Source: Sphaerimonospora sp050942215 (GTDB taxonomy: Bacteria > Actinomycetota > Actinomycetes > Streptosporangiales > Streptosporangiaceae). From it: a stretch of 14,132 nt of DNA. The position numbers were made by a program, and so were the translations under genes. Numbering within the stretch: position 1 is the stretch's first letter; each line of letters opens with the position of its first letter. The stretch spans positions 1 through 14,132 of the forward strand of contig NZ_CP192058.1 in assembly GCF_050942215.1 (NCBI RefSeq), read 5' to 3'. Under the pieces are notes generated by a model. It did not search any database. It saw only the letters and a list, made by a program, of their open reading frames with translations, and was not told where the DNA came from. This document shows, one piece after another, positions 5,473 through 12,542 of this stretch.

Positions 5473-6198
5473 ATGACGACGACCGAGGACAAGCAGCTTG
5501 CGGCGATCCTCGTCGCCATCAGCCGCGATCTTGGGAGAGCTAAGAAGCTCATCAGGGAAGGCAACGACCATGACGAGTCGCTTCGACGCTCGAAGCAGGT
5601 GATCGAAGCACTCCAGGAGATGGCCGACGACGTACGCGGCGAACGCGATCAGGTCGTGGTTCGGATCTCTCGCGAAGAGAGTGCGAGCCTTTCCGAGATC
5701 GCTCGAAGAGCCAGCATCAGCAAGTCACGAGCAGCGCAGATCGTAAAAGCCGCCAACGCTCAGAAGGAGACGGACCACATGGCCGAGAACGCCACTGCCC
5801 AGCCCGATCGGCCGCCGGTTGTGGCGGGCATCGTCACCTCCGAGCGCGGTGTGCTGATCGGCAAGCGCACTGATGGGAAGCCCCCATGGACCTTCATCGC
5901 GGGCGAGGTAGAACCGGGCGAGACCCCCTCAGACGCAATCATGCGAGAAGTCAAGGAAGAGACCGGCCTTCGCGTCATCGCCGCTCACCGCGAGATCGGA
6001 CGGCGAGTCCACCCGAAGACCGGGCGCACCATGATCTACATGGCGTGCTCTCCGACCGGGAAAACGGATGTCTTCCTTGGCGACCCTGACGAACTCGAAG
6101 AGGTTCGTTGGGCCAACCTCAACGAAGTGGACGAGCTGCTGCCCGGCCTCTTCGAACCTGTACGTGCCTACCTGGTAGAGCAGCTCGGCCACAAGTGA
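5473..6198 (+). CDS. HTH-Nudix hydrolase fusion (copy 1)
   Basis: 241 aa from ATG 5473, probably translated from a leaderless message. Residues 5-60 are helical. Residues 72-94 (SLSEIARRASISKSRAAQIVK) form a clear helix-turn-helix, so the N-terminal half probably binds DNA. Residues 115-238 are a Nudix domain with a perfect Nudix box: G144-x5-E150-x7-R158-E159-V160-x-E162-E163-x-G165-L166. Nudix enzymes cleave nucleoside diphosphates linked to another moiety; the substrate here is unknown. The pSAM2 immunity factor Pif is a Nudix protein that blocks redundant transfer, so immunity or transfer control is a reasonable inference. The gene is divergent from the transfer unit with a shared operator region. 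A strong ribosome site precedes Met103 (5779), which could give a 139-aa Nudix-only form. Confidence 0.85.
   Translation: MTTTEDKQLAAILVAISRDLGRAKKLIREGNDHDESLRRSKQVIEALQEMADDVRGERDQVVVRISREESASLSEIARRASISKSRAAQIVKAANAQKETDHMAENATAQPDRPPVVAGIVTSERGVLIGKRTDGKPPWTFIAGEVEPGETPSDAIMREVKEETGLRVIAAHREIGRRVHPKTGRTMIYMACSPTGKTDVFLGDPDELEEVRWANLNEVDELLPGLFEPVRAYLVEQLGHK
5764..5781 (+). promoter_or_regulatory. Internal ribosome binding site and ATG within HTH-Nudix gene (copy 1)
   Basis: AAGGAG at 5764-5769 lies 9 nt before an in-frame ATG at 5779 (residue 103), exactly at the linker between the HTH and Nudix parts. Initiation here would give a 139-residue stand-alone Nudix protein, a usual length for the family. 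Confidence 0.5.
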
Positions 6199-6211
6199 CC
6201 CATTTCGCGTG

Positions 6212-6240
6212 AGGCCCGGCCAGTTTGGTCGGGCCTTCTT
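6212..6240 (+). terminator. Terminator of the HTH-Nudix gene (copy 1)
   Basis: A 10-bp stem with one G-T pair (6212-6221 with 6227-6236), a 5-nt loop, then TCTTC, beginning 13 nt after the stop codon. Confidence 0.75.
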
Positions 6241-6279
6241 CATGCCCTCGATAGCGCCAGTTGCCGAATTGTTCTTGTA

Positions 6280-6438
6280 GAGATCAAGGCCGCCGTACGC
6301 CTGGCGGCCTGCGGTCCGGGCGTGCGGCTCTCCGGCCGGTCCCGGCCCGCAGGCCGCCAGGCGTACGGCGGCCGGTTCCAAGAATCGGCCCGAGCCCGAA
6401 TCATGATCGAATGCAACTTTTCTCTACGAGATCAAGGC
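6280..6438. repeat. 11-bp direct repeats GAGATCAAGGC flanking the 27-bp palindrome (copy 1)
   Basis: GAGATCAAGGC occurs at 6280-6290 and 6428-6438. On the minus strand each contains CTTGAT, which resembles the nick-site core CTTGATA of pC194/pUB110-type origins. GTTGCCGAA is likewise repeated at 6260-6268 and 6461-6469. Confidence 0.45.
6288..6373. repeat. Perfect 27-bp inverted repeat, possible double-strand origin (copy 1)
   Basis: Arms 6288-6314 and 6347-6373 are exact reverse complements around a 32-nt spacer. It overlaps the first GAGATCAAGGC repeat by three bases. The structure could extrude as a cruciform. It has no T tract, lies beyond the Nudix terminator and serves no visible gene. 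Confidence 0.75.
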
Positions 6439-6817
6439 GGCCCTACTCGGGCCGCGCAACGTTGCCGAAAGTTCGAGCCCCCAAGATCACGCTGATGTAC
6501 CTATGCATCTCGATCCACTGGCCACCAAGAGCATGATCAATTGCAGAGCAAGTTAGTAGGCAAGACCGCCTTGTCCCGATGCCGCTACCAGGCACGGAAC
6601 GGATGCCCTTCGATGTGCGGCCTGTTTTGGCGCATATAACAAGCCCAGTCCTGGCGGCCCGTCGTGGCCGGCGCCCGGGCACCCCAGAGGGGCCCCACCC
6701 CGCCGCCGGCCACGCCGAGCCGCTGACGGGGTTGGTGTTTTTTTATGCCTCCGGCGGGGGTCTCCGGCTCCGGGGGGGAGAGGGTGCGTCGCTGACGGTC
6801 CGTAGGTGGCTGGGGGG

Positions 6818-6972
6818 CCTGATCATCCCGTCTGCCATCGCCCCAGGACAAGCCGAGCAGACCAGGGCCAGGGGGGCCAAGGTCGTTCGTCCAGTTGGGC
6901 GCTCCACCTTGGCCCCCCTGGCCCTGGCCCGCTTCCCCTTCGGGTGGGACGACGGCAGACGGGATGATCAGG
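6818..6972. repeat. Nested perfect inverted repeats, candidate single-strand origin (copy 1)
   Basis: The outer arms are 19 bp (6818-6836 with 6954-6972). Inside are 21-bp arms (6862-6882 with 6907-6927) around a 24-nt loop. Next to the outer arms, TCGCCCCA (6838-6845) can also pair with TGGGACGA (6945-6952) with one mismatch. A long branched hairpin on one strand is typical of sso/sti elements. Confidence 0.7.
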
Positions 6973-6980
6973 CGGGCGAG
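6973..6980. other. 8-bp stretch present only in copy 1
   Basis: The bases cgggcgag follow directly on the end of the outer palindrome arm at 6972. In copy 2 the arm end (14042) is joined straight to gtgcgcgag. The placement is ambiguous by one base (6972-6979 is equivalent). Confidence 0.9.
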
Positions 6981-7029
6981 GTGCGCGAGTGCGGGTCGTA
7001 CGCCTGGTGTTCGTCGAGGTCAGAACATT

Positions 7030-7062
7030 CAGTATTGCAGTAACGCAGTAATTAAGGCAGTA
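7030..7062 (+). repeat. Four 8-bp-phased CAGTA iterons upstream of parA (before copy 2)
   Basis: CAGTA lies at 7030, 7038, 7046 and 7058 (steps of 8, 8 and 12), ending 9 bp before the parA ATG. The array overlaps any parA promoter; TAATTA at 7049-7054 is a possible -10. Probable operator and centromere for the RHH protein. Confidence 0.65.
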
Positions 7063-7070
7063 TCGGCGTC

Positions 7071-7691
7071 ATGAACCTGTCCGTTGCTCTGATCAACCTG
7101 AAGCCCGGTACGGGCAAGACCACGTCGGCCGTCTGGCTCGCGCACGCATTCCACGAGATGGGTTATCCCGTGCTCCTGGTGGACGCCGACCCTGCCGCAT
7201 CCGCTCTGGAGTGGAGCGACCTTGCAGAGGGCTTCCCCTGCCGGATCATCGGCATGCCCTCCAAGGAGCTGCACCGCCGTGTGCCCGAGATCGCGAAGCC
7301 GGACGAAATCGTGGTCATCGACGCTCCGCAGATGGAGGACCACAAGGGCATCACGCGGTCTGTCCTACGACTGGCCGATGAGCTGGTGATCCCGGTAGCA
7401 CCGCACGGGATCGAGATCAACCGCATGAGCCCAGTTCTCGACGAGATCGACGACATCCAGTCGCTACGGGAGCAGCCGGCAAGGGTCTCCGTGCTGCTGA
7501 ACAGGATCAACCGCAGCAGTACGACCCACACCGAGACCCGCGAGGACCTGACCGAGGACGGGTGGCATGTCCTGTCAATGATGATCCCGTTCGTCAACCG
7601 CTACTCGCAGAGCTTCGGCCTGCCGGTGAAGACCCGCGCGACGGAGTTCGAGGCGTTGGCCGAGGAGCTGCTGAAGCGAGCTTCGCTGTGA
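7071..7691 (+). CDS. parA: ParA-family partition ATPase (copy 2)
   Basis: Product identical to the gene at 1-621, with intact Walker A, A' and B motifs. Here the upstream CAGTA array (7030-7062) is visible in place, which shows the native context of both copies. Confidence 0.93.
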   Translation: MNLSVALINLKPGTGKTTSAVWLAHAFHEMGYPVLLVDADPAASALEWSDLAEGFPCRIIGMPSKELHRRVPEIAKPDEIVVIDAPQMEDHKGITRSVLRLADELVIPVAPHGIEINRMSPVLDEIDDIQSLREQPARVSVLLNRINRSSTTHTETREDLTEDGWHVLSMMIPFVNRYSQSFGLPVKTRATEFEALAEELLKRASL

Positions 7692-7978
7692 ACGCCGACG
7701 AGCGGCGCGAGGCCCGACGTCGGGCGGCGCGTCGGAGGATCGAGCCGGACGCGGCCCCAGCCGGAGAGACCGCCCTACGGTCGAAGCCTGTCCGGATCAC
7801 GGTGGACCTGGCGCCGGAGCTGTATCGGCGGCTCACTCGGTGGACAACCGAGGTTGCCGAGGAGATCGACGCGGCGAAGGTCACGACCGCGGATATCGTC
7901 CGGGCGTACATCCGTGCGTGCGACGATCCCGAGGTCAGAGCCCGCGTCGTCGCCGAGCTACGAGAGCTGAAGCAGTAA
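7688..7978 (+). CDS. Ribbon-helix-helix ParB-like protein (copy 2)
   Basis: Identical to the product of 618-908. It starts at GTG 7688, overlapping the parA stop. Confidence 0.75.
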   Translation: MNADERREARRRAARRRIEPDAAPAGETALRSKPVRITVDLAPELYRRLTRWTTEVAEEIDAAKVTTADIVRAYIRACDDPEVRARVVAELRELKQ

Positions 7979-7988
7979 TGCAGTAACG
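7973..7988 (+). repeat. Two CAGTA iterons at the end of the RHH gene (copy 2)
   Basis: CAGTA at 7973 and 7981; counterpart of 903-918. Confidence 0.6.
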
Positions 7989-8026
7989 ACGAAGGTCCGG
8001 ACCGTCGAGGTTCGGACCTTCGTCGT
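7986..8026. terminator. Hairpin terminator between par and rep (copy 2)
   Basis: Counterpart of 916-956, with the same 14-bp stem. Confidence 0.7.
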
Positions 8027-8043
8027 TTCAGGACTTCCATCTC

Positions 8044-8075
8044 TGCTGCATTACTGCATTGCTGAACTACTGCAA
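8044..8075 (-). repeat. Inverted CAGYA iteron array (copy 2)
   Basis: Boxes begin at 8044, 8052, 8060 and 8068; counterpart of 974-1005. Confidence 0.6.
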
Positions 8076-8082
8076 GATTACT

Positions 8083-9393
8083 TTACGTTGTAAGGGATAG
8101 CGCGCGGGCGAGCTGCACGGCGAAGAGCTGCCCGTTGTTGACGCTGATGAAGCCACGGCCTGATGCGAACCGGCGCACTCGTCGACGAACCCTTCGGCGG
8201 CGTGTAGAGCCCTGTTCCATTCGGTGAGCACCGGCGAGGCCGATCACGTCGGCATTCGTAGGCCGAGCCTGACCGCCTCGCGTGCGTGGCACCGAGACCT
8301 GCCGAGTGGTGCCCTGCGCCCTGGCCCAGCGGCGAGCGATACGCGCAGCCTGGACCGCTTGCTCAGGCGTGACCTCTACCGCGGCTGTCACCCGTTCCAG
8401 TCCCCAGTAGCCCCAGAATCGGCCCGGGCCTTGCCCTGGAGCCTGCCATTCCTCCGGGACACAGTGCTGATACTCCTTGGCCTGGAACGCGCCGTGCTTG
8501 GTGAAGTAGACCGCGACGCGCTTGGGGTCGTACGCCCGCAGGCTCTCGGCGTAGTCGACTCCAGTCCCGGCGAGCAGATGCCGGCGCTTCTCCTCCGGAT
8601 CGGGGTGGTCGACGATGTCAGCCCAGACCTCACTCAGCCATTGCCGGAACGGGAGACCGGCACCGATACGGGAGTCAGCGCGAGCGCGGCCGGACGGGAT
8701 CCGCGCGGTGCCATGCGGCGGGACCAGGAGCAAATGGAAGTGGGGCGCGCCACGGCGTTGGAACTCAAGCTTCCAGACAGCTTGCAGCGGCTCGCCCCAG
8801 GCACGTTCGTAGCGCTTGCGCAGTGCCTTGAGCTGGGCCTTGACGACCTTGCCGTTGGGCGCAACGGTCAGCCAGTCCCCGGGATAGGTCAGGGTCACCA
8901 TCGCGGGAAGCCTGTCCGAGTCTCCGAGCATGGGCCGGTAGTCCAGCTCGCACAGCGCGCGGACCATGTTCGCCCGCGACTTGCGGGACCATCCGGTGAT
9001 CTCGCGGGAGGGTACGCGCTCGGGGACGTCCTCATCGAGGGCGAGATAAGTCGCGGCTATGTCGGCTTCGACCTGGCGAGCTTTGAGCGCCCGTTCCTCG
9101 CGACGTTCACGGCGAGCAAGGTCGGGAGCTTCGATCGCAAAAGCGCCAGCAGCGATGACGATACGAGGTCTCGGACCTTCTTCGCCTTGCCAGGCCGGGC
9201 GTGCATCGAAGAGCCTTGCGGCGAGATCGAGCCCTTCCGGACTCGGGAACTTCGGCGCCCAAAGTGCCGTTACCGGCGTGTCGGACAGCGCCGGTAGCTG
9301 CACTGCGCGCCCATCGGCTACGCTGGTCACAGCTTGGGTTCCGCTTCTGATAGGGAGAGGCGGACCACTCAGAGGGCCTGGTGCTACCAACAC
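8083..9393 (-). CDS. rep: Rolling-circle replication initiator (copy 2)
   Basis: Identical to the product of 1013-2323, with H218, H220, Y296 and K299 intact. The alternative GTG start is at 9330. Two intact rep genes mean that, in a true dimer, both units could initiate replication. Confidence 0.88.
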   Translation of the reverse strand: MLVAPGPLSGPPLPIRSGTQAVTSVADGRAVQLPALSDTPVTALWAPKFPSPEGLDLAARLFDARPAWQGEEGPRPRIVIAAGAFAIEAPDLARRERREERALKARQVEADIAATYLALDEDVPERVPSREITGWSRKSRANMVRALCELDYRPMLGDSDRLPAMVTLTYPGDWLTVAPNGKVVKAQLKALRKRYERAWGEPLQAVWKLEFQRRGAPHFHLLLVPPHGTARIPSGRARADSRIGAGLPFRQWLSEVWADIVDHPDPEEKRRHLLAGTGVDYAESLRAYDPKRVAVYFTKHGAFQAKEYQHCVPEEWQAPGQGPGRFWGYWGLERVTAAVEVTPEQAVQAARIARRWARAQGTTRQVSVPRTRGGQARPTNADVIGLAGAHRMEQGSTRRRRVRRRVRRFASGRGFISVNNGQLFAVQLARALSLTT

Positions 9394-9410
9394 CGGGCTC
9401 TCTTTTTTTC
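9331..9410 (+). ncRNA. Putative antisense RNA over the rep start (copy 2)
   Basis: Counterpart of 2261-2340: a -10-like TACGCT at 9319-9324 and the terminator at 9371-9409. Confidence 0.38.
9371..9409 (+). terminator. Intrinsic terminator facing against rep (copy 2)
   Basis: The 13-bp stem, 7-nt loop and T7 are the same as at 2301-2339. Confidence 0.8.
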
Positions 9411-9474
9411 CGTGGTCTTTGCCGAGCCACTGTCGCGCGTTCCGCCTCTGTCGTCACGCCGACACACCGAGACA

Positions 9475-10896
9475 TCAAGCGGCAATCTCAGCACCCCGCG
9501 CGTTTCCGCCCCAGGTGTCCAGCTCCACGACCTTGGCCGAGGTCTCGACGTAAGCGATCAGCTCGTCAATATCGGCGTCGCGGACATGGCCCAGGCGTGC
9601 CCGGACGGTCGACCGTGCGCCGTCTTGGAGGCTGTAGAGCACACCGGGTGTGGTCTCGCTGATCTGATGGCAGAGCGCCCCGTAGTCCACCGCGTTCTCG
9701 ACGAGAGCGGCCTCTGTGTGGCTCTCGGTCGGCAGCCGCAACGCGATACGGCGTGTGAACAGGTCTCGGAGCTGGAACACGTCCTTTGTCGGCTCCTGAA
9801 TGGCTCCAACCACGATGAAGCCCACCGCGCGGCCCTGCGTGAGGAGCAGCCCGAGCGCGTCCTCAATCTTGTCTCGGATGCGGCGGGGCCAGTACTTGAA
9901 CAGCGGCGCCATCTCGTCGAGCAAGACGAGCGTTAGCGGGCGGCCCTTGCCGGGGCGGAAGTCGCGCTCTCCGGCCGCGCCGTCCCGCTCGTTGGCCTCG
10001 TTCATCTCTTGGACCAGGCGCTCAAGCAGCTTGAGCACGTCTTCATCAGTCACGGCGTAGTCATCCGGCCCGAACAGAGCGCGGGCGCGGCGTAGCTCCT
10101 TGGCCTTGGGATCGATGCCGACCAGGCGCACCAGTCCGGCCGTGATGGCAGGAGCGATACCCCTCAGAATGTTCCACTCGAGACCGGCCTTTCCGGCCCC
10201 AGTCGAGCCCGAGATAGCGGTATGACCGCCGAGAAGACTGATCGTGTAGGGCTTGCCGAACTCGTCGATACCGACCGGGATGCGCCTCCAGTCGATCGCT
10301 TCGACGGAGGCCGGAAGGGCAGTAGCCGGCACTGCCTCCACCAGAGGGTCACGCCGCATCAGTGAGAGCTCAAGCAGCCGCGGCTTGACTCCTTTGACCA
10401 CCAGGCGCTCACCCTTGAAACCCAAGCGAAGCGCATCGGCCGCCTCCTCCTGCTGATAGCGCTTGACCGACTGACCGATCGGCATCTCGACAACGAGGTG
10501 ATCCCAATACGGCGTCGAGCGGACCCGCTTGAGCTTGGGCACATAGACCTCAGTCCCGGCCTGAACAGTCAGGTCACAGCGGGTGAAGACCTCACGCCAC
10601 AGACGCCGGTAGATCCACCAGCGATGCCACCAGCTACGCGCCCACGTCTCCACGGTCTTGCCGAAGGTCTCAGGGTGGGCGGCTTTCCAGGTGCTCAAGC
10701 CGACGAAGGCGGCCCCGGCGATCGTCAAGCAGAGTTGCCACCCGAGGACGGCAACGCTCGCGGCCGTCGTGCCCGCCATGGTCGAGGTACGCGGGTGCAA
10801 CACGGCCTGGACCACAAGCCACGCGATGAGCCGGGCGAGCTGCTTGGCCAACCAGGTCAGCAGCTTTCCAATCGCGGAAAACAAGAAGTTGAGCAT
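9475..10896 (-). CDS. tra: FtsK/SpoIIIE-like DNA translocase, probable Tra (copy 2)
   Basis: Identical to the product of 2405-3826, including the alanine after the P-loop lysine. Both copies agree on that residue, but they are not independent evidence if the second is an assembly echo. Confidence 0.85.
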   Translation of the reverse strand: MLNFLFSAIGKLLTWLAKQLARLIAWLVVQAVLHPRTSTMAGTTAASVAVLGWQLCLTIAGAAFVGLSTWKAAHPETFGKTVETWARSWWHRWWIYRRLWREVFTRCDLTVQAGTEVYVPKLKRVRSTPYWDHLVVEMPIGQSVKRYQQEEAADALRLGFKGERLVVKGVKPRLLELSLMRRDPLVEAVPATALPASVEAIDWRRIPVGIDEFGKPYTISLLGGHTAISGSTGAGKAGLEWNILRGIAPAITAGLVRLVGIDPKAKELRRARALFGPDDYAVTDEDVLKLLERLVQEMNEANERDGAAGERDFRPGKGRPLTLVLLDEMAPLFKYWPRRIRDKIEDALGLLLTQGRAVGFIVVGAIQEPTKDVFQLRDLFTRRIALRLPTESHTEAALVENAVDYGALCHQISETTPGVLYSLQDGARSTVRARLGHVRDADIDELIAYVETSAKVVELDTWGGNARGAEIAA

Positions 10897-10918
10897 GGCC
10901 GCCTCCTTTCGGGCATGG

Positions 10919-10963
10919 AAAAGGGAGCCACCCACGGCAGGCGTGCAGACGCGGGCGGCTCCC
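10919..10963 (-). terminator. Hairpin terminator or attenuator before tra (copy 2)
   Basis: Counterpart of 3849-3893. Confidence 0.6.
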
Positions 10964-10975
10964 CGCTGAATTGGC

Positions 10976-11203
10976 TTACTTGGACTTGGACTTGTGCTTG
11001 CGGAGGTCCCTGATCAGGGACTCGCAGGAGGCCGAGGCCCGGTCGATGTGACCTTGGATGCTGGCCATGCTCTCCGAGCAGCCGAGACCGGCCGCTAGCT
11101 CCCGGTCGATCCTCTGGCCCGACTCGACCAAGCGCGCCACGCGCTCGACCTGGACGTCGATCTCGTCAATCCGGCTACCGAAGTACGTCGCCACCGTGAT
11201 CAC
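10976..11203 (-). CDS. Small helical protein of unknown function (copy 2)
   Basis: Identical to the 75-aa product of 3906-4133, with the same GTGA overlap with the upstream gene. Confidence 0.65.
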   Translation of the reverse strand: MITVATYFGSRIDEIDVQVERVARLVESGQRIDRELAAGLGCSESMASIQGHIDRASASCESLIRDLRKHKSKSK

Positions 11204-11613
11204 AGCTCCTTGACGTAGTAGACGCGGTTACGCGCGAACAGCGCGAACTCGTCGGCCGCCACCGAGACCGAGGTGACAGCGGCCTTCACCAGGTCGTGCG
11301 CCTCGTGGAGCGTGGCCGCCGAGAAGTCCGGCTCTCTGTTCTCGACCCTCTGGACCTCGCTGAGCAGGCCCTTCACCATGTCGGCCAGCACCTGCATTTC
11401 CTTGGCGACGTGCCGACGACGCAGCTTGATCATTCGGAGGTTCTTGTAGAACTCGGCGCGGTCCTCGAACTCTGACCGCACGTCGGCGATGGTGTTGCCG
11501 ACCATGCCCCGGAGCAGGGCCTTACGCTTCGCCTTCCGGACCCGCTTGGGCTCGAAGTTGCTACCCTTGACCGCCCGGATGGGCCGGGCCTTGGTGCTCG
11601 TTGGGGTCGCCAT
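11200..11613 (-). CDS. Basic helical protein of unknown function (copy 2)
   Basis: Identical to the 137-aa product of 4130-4543, with the same Shine-Dalgarno. Confidence 0.72.
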   Translation of the reverse strand: MATPTSTKARPIRAVKGSNFEPKRVRKAKRKALLRGMVGNTIADVRSEFEDRAEFYKNLRMIKLRRRHVAKEMQVLADMVKGLLSEVQRVENREPDFSAATLHEAHDLVKAAVTSVSVAADEFALFARNRVYYVKEL

Positions 11614-11624
11614 CCCTGATCTCC

Positions 11625-11783
11625 TTACCTGCACTTGTGGTTGGTCGGGGTGAGCGGAGCCGAGGACATCGCCCCGCACCTGCCGCAGTCGTACGTGAGG
11701 GTCCTGCGCCGACCCGAGTTCGCGCTGTTCGGCCACTCCCCCAACCGGTCGGGCGACGGCTTGACCTTCTTGTCCTGTGGCAT
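11625..11783 (-). CDS. 52-aa Cys/His protein (copy 2)
   Basis: Identical to the product of 4555-4713; C33, C36, H49 and C51 are kept. Confidence 0.65.
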   Translation of the reverse strand: MPQDKKVKPSPDRLGEWPNSANSGRRRTLTYDCGRCGAMSSAPLTPTNHKCR

Positions 11784-11807
11784 GCTGGAACTCCTCTTTG
11801 TGAGGAC

Positions 11808-11844
11808 CCGGGGCGCGTCGACTTTGACCGGTGGCGCGCCCCGG
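11808..11844 (-). other. GC-rich hairpin (copy 2)
   Basis: Counterpart of the perfect 10-bp stem at 4738-4774. Confidence 0.5.
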
Positions 11845-11856
11845 ATCATTGGGGGA

Positions 11857-12012
11857 TCAAAGAACCGTGTGCCTCGCGCACGGCTCGCTTTCGACCGGCA
11901 TCCCGCAGATGCCGTCTGGGCCGCTGGAGTCTGGCGCGGCGCACACGTAGCCACCTACGCCCATGTAGACGACCCAGCGTTCGGGGTTACTGGCGCTCTC
12001 GACGCTGACCAT
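11857..12012 (-). CDS. 51-aa Cys-rich small protein (copy 2)
   Basis: Identical to the product of 4787-4942; its start overlaps the upstream stop (TGATG). Confidence 0.62.
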   Translation of the reverse strand: MVSVESASNPERWVVYMGVGGYVCAAPDSSGPDGICGMPVESEPCARHTVL

Positions 12013-12401
12013 CACGCCGCCGCCTTGCCAGCCGCTGCGATCGCACGGACCTCGGCAGCCCGGTACCAGACCTGCAGCCCGATCACGCGCTCCTCGCCCG
12101 TCTCGGGATTCCGCTTGGTCTTCTCCATGACGCCGACCTCGAAGTCCACGAGCTGCACCGGCGTGTACGGCATCAGGCCCTGCCCGGGGTCCTTCAGAGA
12201 GGCGACGCCGACCTTCAAGACCTCGTTCTGGACCTGGCCGAAGGCCGTCCGGAACATCGCCACCACCTGGATCTCCCACTTGGGCGTGCCGTCCTTGGTG
12301 GTCTCCTGGACCTGGCTCTTGAAGGCGGTCTTCGGCTGACACGCCAAGAAGGCGATCCCCTGGAAGGTGGCCGCCTGGTCAATCTTGAAGTTCGTGAACA
12401 T
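12012..12401 (-). CDS. Possible SCO3933-like / OB-fold regulatory protein (copy 2)
   Basis: Identical to the 129-aa product of 4942-5331. Confidence 0.68.
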   Translation of the reverse strand: MFTNFKIDQAATFQGIAFLACQPKTAFKSQVQETTKDGTPKWEIQVVAMFRTAFGQVQNEVLKVGVASLKDPGQGLMPYTPVQLVDFEVGVMEKTKRNPETGEERVIGLQVWYRAAEVRAIAAAGKAAA

Positions 12402-12458
12402 CTCGGGTTCCTCCCGGCCTGTGGGCGCTCTCGGCCCTTCGTCGAGTAGCCGCTCTGT

Positions 12459-12536
12459 CGTGCAGCGGCCTACACGACTACCGTACACCGGACTGCACGA
12501 TACGTCTACCCCGCTGCACGTATACCGCGCTAGACT
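12459..12536. promoter_or_regulatory. Divergent promoter and operator region (copy 2)
   Basis: Counterpart of 5389-5466: the minus promoter has -35 at 12503-12508 and -10 at 12480-12485, direct repeats start at 12493 and 12514, and the + strand -10 TAGACT is at 12531-12536. Confidence 0.55.
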
Positions 12537-12542
12537 GCGAAC

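Larger units (their letters stand above)
6241..7029. other. Non-coding origin-like region (copy 1)
   Basis: About 790 bp with no credible gene. Open frames here cross perfect palindromes and have odd compositions. It contains a 27-bp inverted repeat, 11-bp direct repeats, an 11-bp GC-rich hairpin (6663-6673 with 6704-6714), a CGCTGACGG direct repeat at 6721 and 6790, a T7 run at 6738-6744, G runs at 6756-6785 and a nested double palindrome. Such hairpin-dense non-coding stretches in rolling-circle plasmids hold the single-strand and often the double-strand origin. Placement of either is inferred. Confidence 0.55.
1..7070. repeat. Plasmid unit, first copy of head-to-tail tandem duplication
   Basis: The whole gene set of this stretch recurs at 7071-14132 with every reading frame, sense and shadow, shifted by exactly 7070 until the indel near 6973. 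The same sequence (ending gtatcggcgtc) precedes both 7071 and the window end, so the ends would join seamlessly into a circle. This is seen directly. Whether the cell holds a dimer or the assembly wrapped a monomer twice is open. Confidence 0.97.

Noticed and set aside
6288..6373. 27-bp inverted repeat as a transcription terminator
   Set aside because: The Nudix gene already has its own terminator at 6212-6240, and no T tract follows either arm.
5929..6381. 150-aa minus-strand frame opposite the Nudix domain
   Set aside because: It is antisense to a perfect Nudix box and runs into the 27-bp palindrome.
6579..7043. 154-aa + strand frame in the non-coding region
   Set aside because: It spans both arms of perfect palindromes, its end changes with the 8-bp indel (compare 13649-14113), and it has no ribosome site.
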